The position numbers were made by a program, and so were the translations under genes. A stretch of 6,094 bases of DNA, from contig JBASCW010000092.1 in the NCBI GenBank assembly GCA_049651845.1, forward strand, positions 1-6,094. Reading direction: 5' to 3'. A model generated the notes under the pieces. The model worked only from the letters and a program-made list of their open reading frames with translations. It was not told the DNA's origin and searched no databases. The stretch's first letter is position 1, and every line of letters begins with the position of its first letter. This stretch comes from RBG-16-66-20 sp049651845. Lineage in GTDB: Bacteria; Pseudomonadota; Gammaproteobacteria; Burkholderiales; SG8-39. This document shows positions 1 to 5,936 of the stretch, piece by piece.

Positions 1-868
1 GCGCCTCGGCGCGCATGCGCGCGCTCGCCTCATCGGGGCCGAAGCGCCGCTCGCAGGCGAGCGCGACGTCGAGGGCGAAGCCGGGCTGCCCGTCCAGCAG
101 CGCGAACACGAACAGCAGCGCGTAGCGCTCGCGCGCAGCGCCCGCCGCGGCGAGCGAATCCAGCGTGCGCAGGTAGCGCGCCTCGCACCAGCCCGGCGAG
201 CGCCGCAGGGCGCCTTCGGCGAGCGTCGCGGCGTCGGCCGCGCCCGGAAACGCCGCCTGCAGGGACTCGGCACGCACGCGCGCCGCGCCGTAGACGTCGA
301 GCCGCGACAGCCAGAAGCCGTCGGTGACGAGCTGCCGGTGCACTTCCGGGAACTGATCCTCGCCGCGGTAGGCGTCGATCAGGCCGGGCTCGACGTCCAG
401 CGCGAGCAGCACGCCGCGCAGCCGCTCGCCGAGGCTCCGATAGATGCGCAGGTCGGTGCCCTGCGAATCGCACTTCAGCCAGTCGATGCGCTCGAGGCCC
501 GTGCGCTCGAGCACGACGCCCAGCGTCGTCGCGCGCACCGTGACCTCACGCTCGACTTCGAACAGGCCCGCGAAATGGTAGTCGGCGAGCGCCTCGCGTT
601 CGGGCGCGAGCGTGCTCGAACACGGAGGCGAGCGCGTGAGATAGAAGCGCAGCTCGGCGGCGCCCGGATCGCCGGTCACGGCCTCGTTGACGACGATCGA
701 GCGCCGGAAGCCGTCGCCATGACGGTCGGTCATCTCGCGGCGGTCCGGATCGAAGCCCAGGTAGACGGAGGCGGCGGCGATCGGCGCCCAGATGCCGGGC
801 GATTCGACGGACGCGCCGACGTCCACGAGCACCGGTTCCAGCTTCCAGGCATCGAGCAGCTCGCGCAT
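1..868 (-). CDS. FkbM-family SAM-dependent methyltransferase, 3' end cut by window
   Basis: Reading the minus strand from the ATG at 866-868 gives an open frame of 289 residues that runs off the left edge, so the C-terminus is missing. The N-terminal half looks like an FkbM-type class I methyltransferase. It has a SAM-binding motif VLVDVGAS (13-20), an acidic loop GFDPD (38-42), a CSSTL segment (83-87), and the family-typical strand LKCDSQGTDLRIYRSL (131-146). FkbM-family enzymes use S-adenosylmethionine to O-methylate hydroxyls, often on sugars or glycolipids; the substrate here is unknown. After about residue 190 the protein continues with an Ala/Leu/Arg-rich, probably helical region of at least 100 residues outside the usual methyltransferase core. 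The start lies 8 bp after the stop of the upstream glycosyltransferase, so the two are probably co-transcribed. An AGG at 881-883 is a weak, rather distant ribosome-binding site. Family assignment is fairly sure; glycan methylation is inferred from the neighbours. Confidence 0.85.
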   Translation of the reverse strand, partial: MRELLDAWKLEPVLVDVGASVESPGIWAPIAAASVYLGFDPDRREMTDRHGDGFRRSIVVNEAVTGDPGAAELRFYLTRSPPCSSTLAPEREALADYHFAGLFEVEREVTVRATTLGVVLERTGLERIDWLKCDSQGTDLRIYRSLGERLRGVLLALDVEPGLIDAYRGEDQFPEVHRQLVTDGFWLSRLDVYGAARVRAESLQAAFPGAADAATLAEGALRRSPGWCEARYLRTLDSLAAAGAARERYALLFVFALLDGQPGFALDVALACERRFGPDEASARMRAEA

Positions 869-876
869 CGGCGGGC

Positions 877-1776
877 TCAGCCTACCCAGCGGCGCCACTT
901 GCGCTGCAGCGGCTCGAGCCTGCGCTGCCAGGCAGCGCGGCGCCGGTAGGCCATCATCGCGCCGACCGCGGCGCGGTCCTCCGCGATCGCCTCCGCGAAG
1001 TGCGTCACCGGGTCCTCGCTCAGCTCCACGTCCCAGGTCCGCGACAGGCCGCTGTTTTCGCCGCTGCCGTCGAAGCCCGTGTTGCGCACCAGCGACCGGC
1101 CCGGATGCAGCGCCAGGCCGCGGTGCAGCCAGAGGCTGCCGTACCAGCGGATCGCCCAGGAGTCCGTGCGCCCGGCGATCTGGTTCTCGAGCATGCCGAA
1201 GAAGTCGATCGTGCCGCCGACGTCGAACTCGGGCCGCGCGTTGCGCTCCAGCACCACCGCGCGGATCACGCGCCCATCGGGCTCGAAGCGCCGCCAGGCG
1301 CGCGCCCAGGTCGCCCAGCCGTAGCAGGTCGCCTCGCGATAGAAAAAGGTCTCGGGCAGCGCCTGGCCGACCGGGTACATGTAGCCCGCGACGTGCATCA
1401 CGCGCTCCGCGTCGCGATAGCGCTCGAGCGCGGCGTTGAAGTAGTCGAGCGCGACCGGCGAGAGCTCGAGGTCGTCCTCGATCGCGATCACGCGGCCGTG
1501 CTCGGCGATGGCCTCGGAGACGCCCGCGATCACCGATTGCGCGAGACCCAGGTTGCGGTCCCGCTCGACGATGCGGGCGTGCGCGGGCGCGAGCGCCCGG
1601 ACCGCGGCGCGCGCCTCGCGCACGGCTTCGGCCTCGTGCGCGCCGCGCGCGCCGTCGCAGTAGATGGTGATCGGGCTGCGCGCCGCAAGCGCGTTGCGCA
1701 TCAGGCTGCGCAGCATCCGGCGCGCGTGCGGCGCCCGCTTGTAGACAAAGACGGCGATCGGAGCGGCTGCAATCAT
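877..1776 (-). CDS. Glycosyltransferase, GT-A fold, GWATW type (GT2/GNT-I-like)
   Basis: This is a complete 299-residue protein, starting from ATG at 1774-1776; a GTG directly before it (1777-1779) would add one residue, and numbering below counts that GTG as 1. It opens with PIAVFVYKR (7-15), typical of the first Rossmann-like strand of GT-A enzymes. A segment RDRNLGLAQSV (73-83) follows, then AIEDDLELSP (99-108), whose EDD is the expected DxD-like metal and nucleotide-sugar site. The aromatic block YGWATWARAW (153-162) is characteristic of a bacterial group annotated as sugar transferases related in fold to GNT-I. DSWAIRW (206-212) and an RNTGFDGSGENS stretch (232-243) complete the conserved part. 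The C-terminus is short and Arg/Trp-rich. It probably transfers a sugar from a nucleotide-sugar donor in polysaccharide assembly; donor and acceptor cannot be inferred. It is the first gene of a minus-strand pair with the FkbM methyltransferase. No convincing Shine-Dalgarno sequence precedes the start. Confidence 0.9.
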   Translation of the reverse strand: MIAAAPIAVFVYKRAPHARRMLRSLMRNALAARSPITIYCDGARGAHEAEAVREARAAVRALAPAHARIVERDRNLGLAQSVIAGVSEAIAEHGRVIAIEDDLELSPVALDYFNAALERYRDAERVMHVAGYMYPVGQALPETFFYREATCYGWATWARAWRRFEPDGRVIRAVVLERNARPEFDVGGTIDFFGMLENQIAGRTDSWAIRWYGSLWLHRGLALHPGRSLVRNTGFDGSGENSGLSRTWDVELSEDPVTHFAEAIAEDRAAVGAMMAYRRRAAWQRRLEPLQRKWRRWVG

Positions 1777-1802
1777 CACGGCACTAGAATAGCGGATATT
1801 CG
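1777..1802. promoter_or_regulatory. Divergent start region with overlapping -10-like boxes
   Basis: These 26 bp are all that separate the start codons of two divergent glycosyltransferase genes, and they are clearly AT-richer than the surroundings. On the plus strand TAGAAT (1785-1790) matches the sigma70 -10 consensus at 5 of 6 positions. On the minus strand the nearly coincident TATTCT (1791-1786) matches at 4 of 6. If both act, start points would fall near 1797 (plus) and 1779 (minus), giving a leader of about 6 nt for the plus gene and an essentially leaderless minus transcript. I see no good -35 box at 16-18 bp spacing and no TGn extension on either strand. A weak GGA at 1794-1796 sits 6 nt before the plus ATG. 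The promoter call is inference; the AT-rich composition and the geometry are directly visible. Confidence 0.4.
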
Positions 1803-2621
1803 ATGAAATTCTCCGTCATCACGCCCTGCCTGAACGCCGCGGCGCACATCGGCGAGACCGCCGCGTCGGTGCTCGGGCAATCGGCGCTGCACGACGGCGC
1901 CGAGCTCGAGTACATCGTCTGCGATGGCGGCTCGACAGACGGCACGATCGAGGCGCTGCGCCCGCTCGCCTCGCCCGCGATGCGCGTGATCTCGGAGCCC
2001 GACGGCGGCATGTACGACGCGCTCGCGCGCGGCCTGCGCCTCGCGACCGGCGACGTCGTCGCGTACCTCAACGCGGGCGACTACTACCACCCGCACGCCT
2101 TTCGCGCGGTGCGGGAAATCCTCTCGGCGTGGCCGGACTGCCGCTGGCTTACCGGCTTCGCCGTGGACTACAGCCCCTCGGGCGCCGCGGTGCGCGTGCT
2201 GCTGCCGTTCCGCTTTCGCCGGCGGCTGCACCGCTGCGCGGCCTACGGCGGCTTCCTGCCCTTCGTGCAGCAGGAGTCCACCTTCTGGCGACGCGAATTG
2301 CTGGAGCGCGTGGACCTGCAGCGCCTGGCGGGCCTGCGCATGGCGGGCGACTACTACCTCTGGCGCCGCTTCGCCGAGGCAGCCGAGCTGCACGTCGTCT
2401 CGGCGCAGCTGGGCGGCTTCCGCTTCCACGAGGGTCAGAAATCGGAAGACCCCGACGCCTACCGCGCGGAGATGCTGACGCTCGCCGATGCGCCGGGGCC
2501 GGTCGACCTCGCGCTGATGCTCTTCGACCGGCTGATGTGGGTCGCGCCGCCGCTCGTGAAGAAGACGCTGAACCCGGACGCGCTGCACCTCTTTGACCAG
2601 CGCTCGGGGCGCTGGACCTGA
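1803..2621 (+). CDS. Glycosyltransferase family 2 (WcaE-like type)
   Basis: This complete 272-residue GT-A enzyme starts at ATG 1803, which places the family-typical first strand at once (MKFSVITPCLNAA, 1-13). It carries the nucleotide-binding DGGSTDGT (41-48), then SEPDGGMYDAL (64-74), and LNAGD (89-93), the form of the DxD metal site common in this WcaE-like group. The acceptor-side segment QQESTFWRR (156-164) is followed by AGDYYLW (181-187), which holds the likely catalytic acidic residue, and by GFRFHEGQKS (205-214). Length and motif order are normal for a single-domain GT2. Such enzymes add one sugar to a lipid-linked oligosaccharide at the cytoplasmic face of the inner membrane. The C-terminal stretch near 235-252 is hydrophobic with basic residues and could help membrane association. 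The stop overlaps the next start (TGATG), so the two proteins are probably translationally coupled. Sugar specificity is unknown. Confidence 0.93.
   Translation: MKFSVITPCLNAAAHIGETAASVLGQSALHDGAELEYIVCDGGSTDGTIEALRPLASPAMRVISEPDGGMYDALARGLRLATGDVVAYLNAGDYYHPHAFRAVREILSAWPDCRWLTGFAVDYSPSGAAVRVLLPFRFRRRLHRCAAYGGFLPFVQQESTFWRRELLERVDLQRLAGLRMAGDYYLWRRFAEAAELHVVSAQLGGFRFHEGQKSEDPDAYRAEMLTLADAPGPVDLALMLFDRLMWVAPPLVKKTLNPDALHLFDQRSGRWT
2597..2615 (+). other. 7-bp hairpin just before a stop/start overlap
   Basis: The last codons of the GT2 gene contain a perfect inverted repeat, CCAGCGC (2597-2603) and GCGCTGG (2609-2615), with a 5-nt loop TCGGG. It ends 3 nt before the TGATG junction with the next gene. 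In RNA it would form a stable stem over the place where the ribosome-binding site of the GT4 gene should lie. It could reduce independent initiation and make GT4 translation depend on ribosomes finishing the GT2 gene. There is no U-run, so it is not an intrinsic terminator. The repeat is directly visible; any function is inference, and short stems are common in GC-rich coding DNA. Confidence 0.35.
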
Positions 2622-3892
2622 TGCCGGGCGCGGCCGCCGGCCCCTGCGTCGTCCACGCGACCACGCATGAACACACGGGCGCCGGAACGGCGGCGGTGCG
2701 CATCCACCGCGCGGTCACGAAGGCCGGCCTGCGCTCGGAACTTCTGGTTCTGCACGGCACCGGCGCGGAGCCGGGCGTCGAAGTGGTGGTCGCGCCGCGT
2801 CGCCGGCTGCCGCTCGACCTGCTGCACCGCGCGGAGAACGCGCTGCTGGGCCTGCAGAGGAGCGGCGAGGCGGCCTACCGCTCGCTGGGCTACGTGCGCG
2901 GACCCGGCCTCGCGGCGCTGCAACGCCGCCGCGCCGACGTCGTGCACCTGCACTGGATCCCGGGCCTGCTCGGCGTCGCCGACGTCCCGGAAATCGCGCC
3001 GCCGCTCGTCTGGACCTTTCACGATCAGTGGCCGACCTGCGGCGCCGAGCACTACACCGCCAGCGCGCGCCCGCGCGAAGGCTACACGCCGGGCAATCGC
3101 GTGCCGGGCAGCCGCGGCCTCGACCTCGACCGCCGGGCATGGGAGCGCAAGCGCGCGCTGTGGAAGGACCTCGCACCCGTCCTTGCCTGCCCCAGCCGCT
3201 GGCTGGCCGGCGAGATTCGCGCCAGCGTCCTGTTCGGCGGACGTGAGGTGCATGTGCTGCCGAATCCGCTCGACACCGCACTCTGGAGGCCGCAGGACCG
3301 CACGGCGCTACGCGCACGCCTCGGCCTGCCGATCGATCGCACGCTGATCCTCTTCAGCGCCTGGGGCATAACAACCGATCGCCGCAAGGGCTTTCACGTG
3401 CTCTCCGAAGCGCTGGCGCACCTCGCGGCCCGCGGCCTCGCCGCCGAAGCCGAGGTCGTGCTTCTGGGAGCGACAGGCCACGAGCGCGTTCAAGGCTTCC
3501 CCGCCCATTGGATGGGACACGTGGGCGACGAAGCACGGGTGCGCGAGATTTGCGCCGCTTGTGACGTGCTCGCGCTGCCTTCGCTGCAGGACAACTATCC
3601 GAATACGCTCGCGGAGGGCATGGCCTGCGGGCTCGCTACCGTCGCCTCCGACATCGGCGGCATCCCGGATCTCGTGCAGCACGGCAAGACCGGGCTGCTC
3701 GCACCGCCAGGCGATGCCGAGAGGCTTGCCGAGCAACTCGCCCTCGTGCTGCGGGACGCGGAGCTGCGCGCACGCCTGGCAGAGGCCGGCCGCCGCGCCG
3801 TGATGCTGGCCTGCGACGAGCGCGCCGTCGCTGCGCGCTATCTGGAGCTCTACCGCCTCGCGCCCGCGCAGCGGGCAGCCGCCTCGCGGTAG
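2621..3892 (+). CDS. Glycosyltransferase family 4 (GT-B, WcaC-like type)
   Basis: This complete 423-residue GT-B enzyme begins at an ATG sharing one base with the upstream stop (TGATG). The N-terminal domain has the glycine-rich loop THEHTGAGTAAVRIHRA (15-31), VVHLHWIPGL (107-116) and WTFHDQWPTCGAEHY (131-145), then an Arg/Trp-rich segment RRAWERKRALWKD (171-183). These mark the group of bacterial GT4s that resembles colanic-acid WcaC. The C-terminal domain has ILFSAWGITTDRRKG (243-257), with R and K expected to contact the donor phosphates. It also has PSLQDNYPNTLAEGMACG (320-337): the GT4 E-x7-E motif is D324-x7-E332 here, as I recall is usual for this subgroup. It should be a retaining transferase using a nucleotide-sugar donor. 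The final 12 residues lie inside the overlap with the convergent minus-strand gene and form an Ala/Arg-rich tail past the conserved end. Donor, acceptor and linkage cannot be told. Confidence 0.93.
   Translation: MPGAAAGPCVVHATTHEHTGAGTAAVRIHRAVTKAGLRSELLVLHGTGAEPGVEVVVAPRRRLPLDLLHRAENALLGLQRSGEAAYRSLGYVRGPGLAALQRRRADVVHLHWIPGLLGVADVPEIAPPLVWTFHDQWPTCGAEHYTASARPREGYTPGNRVPGSRGLDLDRRAWERKRALWKDLAPVLACPSRWLAGEIRASVLFGGREVHVLPNPLDTALWRPQDRTALRARLGLPIDRTLILFSAWGITTDRRKGFHVLSEALAHLAARGLAAEAEVVLLGATGHERVQGFPAHWMGHVGDEARVREICAACDVLALPSLQDNYPNTLAEGMACGLATVASDIGGIPDLVQHGKTGLLAPPGDAERLAEQLALVLRDAELRARLAEAGRRAVMLACDERAVAARYLELYRLAPAQRAAASR
3850..3892. repeat. Nested inverted repeat spanning a 43-bp convergent overlap
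   Basis: The overlap of the two converging GT4 genes is bounded exactly by a 7-bp inverted repeat, CTACCGC (3850-3856) and GCGGTAG (3886-3892). Its outer ends are the two stop codons, both TAG. Inside is a second perfect stem, GCCCGC (3862-3867) and GCGGGC (3871-3876), with the 3-nt loop GCA. Unpaired stretches of 5 and 9 nt separate the two stems. The same structure can form in transcripts of either strand. There is no flanking T-run for an intrinsic terminator, so a pausing or RNA-end-protecting role is speculative; part of the symmetry may simply reflect that both genes end in CGG TAG. Confidence 0.35.
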
Positions 3893-5058
3893 GCGAGCAG
3901 ATAGCCTTCCAGCATCGCCTCCAGCGGGAAACGCCGCGCCGCGCCGCGCGCCGCCATGCGCATGGGCTCCAGAACCTCGCGCCGCGCGAGGATCTCGCGC
4001 AGGATCGCGGGCAGGCCGCCGGGATCGTCCGGCTCGTAGAGCCAGCCGCATGCGCCGCGAAACAGCTCCGGGATGCCGCCGCGCCTGGCTGCGATCACGG
4101 GCAGGCCATGGGAGAACGCCTCGACCACCACCCGCCCCATCGGCTCGTGAAAGAGCGAGGGCACCACCAGCACGTCGAGCCCGGGCAGAAATTCTTCCGG
4201 GCGCACCACGCCCAACCAGCGCAGGTCGTCCCGCTGCGCAGAACGGGTTTTCAGCAGGGCCTCGTAGGCCGGATCGCCCGAGCCCGCGATGCGCAGCTCG
4301 GCCACCCGCGGCGGAAGATCAAGGAACGCGTCGACGAGACGGTCCAAGCCCTTGGCCGGAACCAGGCTGCCCAGAAAGCCGATTTGCAGCTTCCCGCTCA
4401 CGGCGCGGGTCTGCTCCGCCGCAAGCGCCGGTCCGCGGTAACCGTTGTAGACGACCGACGAGCGCGCACGCGAAAAGAGCCCCTGCTCGAGATGGCGCTC
4501 GAGAACGAAACGGCTCACGCCGATCACGCCCTGCACGTGCCGGCTCAGCGCGCGGCGCGGTGCGGTGGGAATGCGGCAGCGCAGGCAGGGGCTCGCGCAG
4601 TTCGCTTCGCGCCTGAACATTGTGCTGTAGGGGCAGAGCAGGTAGTAGTCGTGCAGCGTATGCACCAGCCGGAGGCCGCGCCGCGCCACCTCCGGCCAGA
4701 CCGCCGCCGAGAAGCCGGCCAAGTTATGCGTGTTCACCACCTCCGGGCGGATCTCGTCGAGCAGCGCGCCAACCCTGCGCGCCATCGCGGGGTTATGCGC
4801 GTCGATCGCATGCCAAGCGGCCTTCATTGCGACGCCCGCGGGCGAAACTGGAAACGGCCAGTACAGGTTACGCAGCGGGACGTAGTGCACGCGGACGCCG
4901 TTCAGTTCGGTGCGCTCGACGCGGTTCGATTTGCTGAGGCTAATCACGTGAACTTCATGACCCTGCCCCGCCAGCGCCTCCGCGACGCTTTGCGCAACGC
5001 GCTCGGCGCCCCCGTGGGCGTGCGGTCCGTACAGGGAGCTGACGAGCGAGACGATCAA
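3850..5058 (-). CDS. Glycosyltransferase family 4 (GT-B), TTG start
   Basis: This complete 402-residue GT-B enzyme has a TTG start at 5056-5058. That start is supported by an AAGGA 8 nt upstream, by a 4-nt overlap with the preceding stop (TTGA), and by the family-typical beginning MIVSLVSSLYGPHAHGGAER. The GGAER loop is at 16-20, VVNTHNLAGFS at 107-117 and LVHTLHDYYLLCP at 131-143. Four cysteines follow closely (C142, C154, C158, C161), a cluster seen in part of the GT4 family and possibly metal-binding. The C-terminal domain shows IGFLGSLVPAKGLDRLVDA (226-244), RIAGSGD (256-262) and the full E-x7-E motif, E305 to E313, within PSLFHEPMGRVVVEAFSHG. It probably adds a sugar with retention of configuration to the same lipid-linked glycan as its neighbours. 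It is the last gene of the minus-strand block, and its 3' end overlaps the opposing GT4 gene by 43 bp. Sugar specificity is unknown. Confidence 0.93.
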   Translation of the reverse strand: MIVSLVSSLYGPHAHGGAERVAQSVAEALAGQGHEVHVISLSKSNRVERTELNGVRVHYVPLRNLYWPFPVSPAGVAMKAAWHAIDAHNPAMARRVGALLDEIRPEVVNTHNLAGFSAAVWPEVARRGLRLVHTLHDYYLLCPYSTMFRREANCASPCLRCRIPTAPRRALSRHVQGVIGVSRFVLERHLEQGLFSRARSSVVYNGYRGPALAAEQTRAVSGKLQIGFLGSLVPAKGLDRLVDAFLDLPPRVAELRIAGSGDPAYEALLKTRSAQRDDLRWLGVVRPEEFLPGLDVLVVPSLFHEPMGRVVVEAFSHGLPVIAARRGGIPELFRGACGWLYEPDDPGGLPAILREILARREVLEPMRMAARGAARRFPLEAMLEGYLLAYREAAARCAGARR

Positions 5059-5936
5059 CGCGCCGGTCCTTCAGGCTTGCTGCGGTCGAGCGCGGAATAG
5101 CGGGGCTTGCGAAGCGTGAGGACGCGGTACAGGTCGGCGAGGCGCCGCGTCGCCCGCGCGCCGACCATGGCGCGCAGCGCGGTGTAGCAGTGCGCGAGGA
5201 GCTTCCACCAGACCCAGGTGAGCGCGGGCGGGCGCAGGCCGTGCCTCCGCAGCGCCGTCTCGGTTTCGCGCATGCTCATGATGTAGTTCTCCGGCAATGT
5301 GGTGCGCCCTCCCCAGCCCACGCCCACCGTGACGGCCGGCACGAAGAGCGCATCGCCGGTTTTCAGTTCCCGCAGCAGCAATTCATAGTCGGCCGAGAGC
5401 TTGAGGTGCTCATCGAAACCGCCATGGCTCTCGAACAGCGAGCGGTGATGCATGAGACCGGGATGCGGCAGGCAGTCGTAGGAGCGGAACCGGCCCTTGC
5501 ACGCCTCCCATGGCTCGCCTAGCTGCGCGATGAGCCGCCCCTCGCCGTCCACCTGGCGAACCTGGCTGTAGACGACGCGAAAGCGGGGCGCCGCACCGCG
5601 CAGGTGAAACGCCATGCGCGCAAGCGCTTCGCTGTCCCAGAGCCAGTCGTCGGCGCCGAGGAAGCAGATCCATTCGCCGCGCGCGAGCGGGAGCGCCGCG
5701 TTCCAGGCGCTGTAGAGACCCGCGTCCGCGCCGGAGCGCCAGGTCGCTACGACGTCCGCGCTCGCCTTCAGCAGTTCCACCGTGCCGTCGGTCGAGCCGC
5801 CGTCCATCACGACGACCTCGAAGTCGCGGAACGCCTGGGCCCGCAGGCTCTCGAGGCAGCGCGGCAGGCTGCGCGCGGCGTCACGCGTGGCGATGACGAC
5901 GCTGATCAGCGGCGCGGGGCCCACCGCCCCTTCCAC
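5055..5936 (-). CDS. Glycosyltransferase family 2
   Basis: This complete 293-residue GT-A enzyme has PLISVVIATRDA (9-20), DGGSTDGT (45-52), SGADAGLYSAWNAAL (68-82) and FLGADDWLW (92-100), where ADD is the metal site. HPGLMHHRSLF (158-168) and SADYELLL (181-188) carry the acceptor side and the likely catalytic acid. The C-terminal WVWWKLLAHCYTALRAMVG (241-259) is hydrophobic and aromatic with scattered charges, and may lie on the membrane surface. The longest frame starts at GTG 5934-5936 and overlaps the preceding GT4 by 31 nt. A second in-frame GTG at 5922-5924 has GGAAGG just before it, at short spacing, and would give a more usual N-terminus; the two cannot be separated by eye. The stop overlaps the TTG start of the next GT4 by 4 nt, so coupling is likely. 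It resembles the GT2 at 1803-2621 in motif layout but is clearly diverged. Donor and acceptor are unknown. Confidence 0.92.
   Translation of the reverse strand: MEGAVGPAPLISVVIATRDAARSLPRCLESLRAQAFRDFEVVVMDGGSTDGTVELLKASADVVATWRSGADAGLYSAWNAALPLARGEWICFLGADDWLWDSEALARMAFHLRGAAPRFRVVYSQVRQVDGEGRLIAQLGEPWEACKGRFRSYDCLPHPGLMHHRSLFESHGGFDEHLKLSADYELLLRELKTGDALFVPAVTVGVGWGGRTTLPENYIMSMRETETALRRHGLRPPALTWVWWKLLAHCYTALRAMVGARATRRLADLYRVLTLRKPRYSALDRSKPEGPAR
5067..5071 (-). promoter_or_regulatory. Shine-Dalgarno site for the TTG-started GT4
   Basis: On the minus strand AAGGA occupies 5071-5067, 8 nt before the TTG at 5058-5056. It lies inside the last codons of the upstream GT2. It is the best ribosome-binding match seen at any start in this window. 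It supports TTG as the true start, since no ATG or GTG is available nearby that keeps the conserved N-terminal strand. Confidence 0.7.

Noticed and set aside
338..949. Long open frame on the plus strand opposite the FkbM gene
   Set aside because: It is a shadow caused by high GC. Its translation is Arg/Ala-rich without motifs, while the minus-strand reading gives clear FkbM motifs.
1777..1779. GTG as start of the GWATW glycosyltransferase
   Set aside because: It directly precedes an ATG and changes only one residue. ATG was preferred, although a leaderless start at GTG cannot be ruled out.
1000..1806. Long open frame on the plus strand opposite the GWATW glycosyltransferase
   Set aside because: It has no recognisable motifs, and the minus strand carries EDD and GWATW in order.
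1776..2588. Long minus-strand open frame opposite the GT2 gene
   Set aside because: It is a frame shadow of a clear GT2; composition is Arg/Ala/Val/His-rich and no family pattern is visible.
3850..3892. Intrinsic (rho-independent) terminator between the converging genes
   Set aside because: Stems are present but no T-run follows on either strand, so it was recorded only as an inverted repeat.
4108..5100. 330-codon plus-strand open frame opposite the TTG-started GT4
   Set aside because: Its length is only due to few stop codons in GC-rich DNA. The opposite strand has GGAER and E-x7-E motifs and a proper ribosome site.
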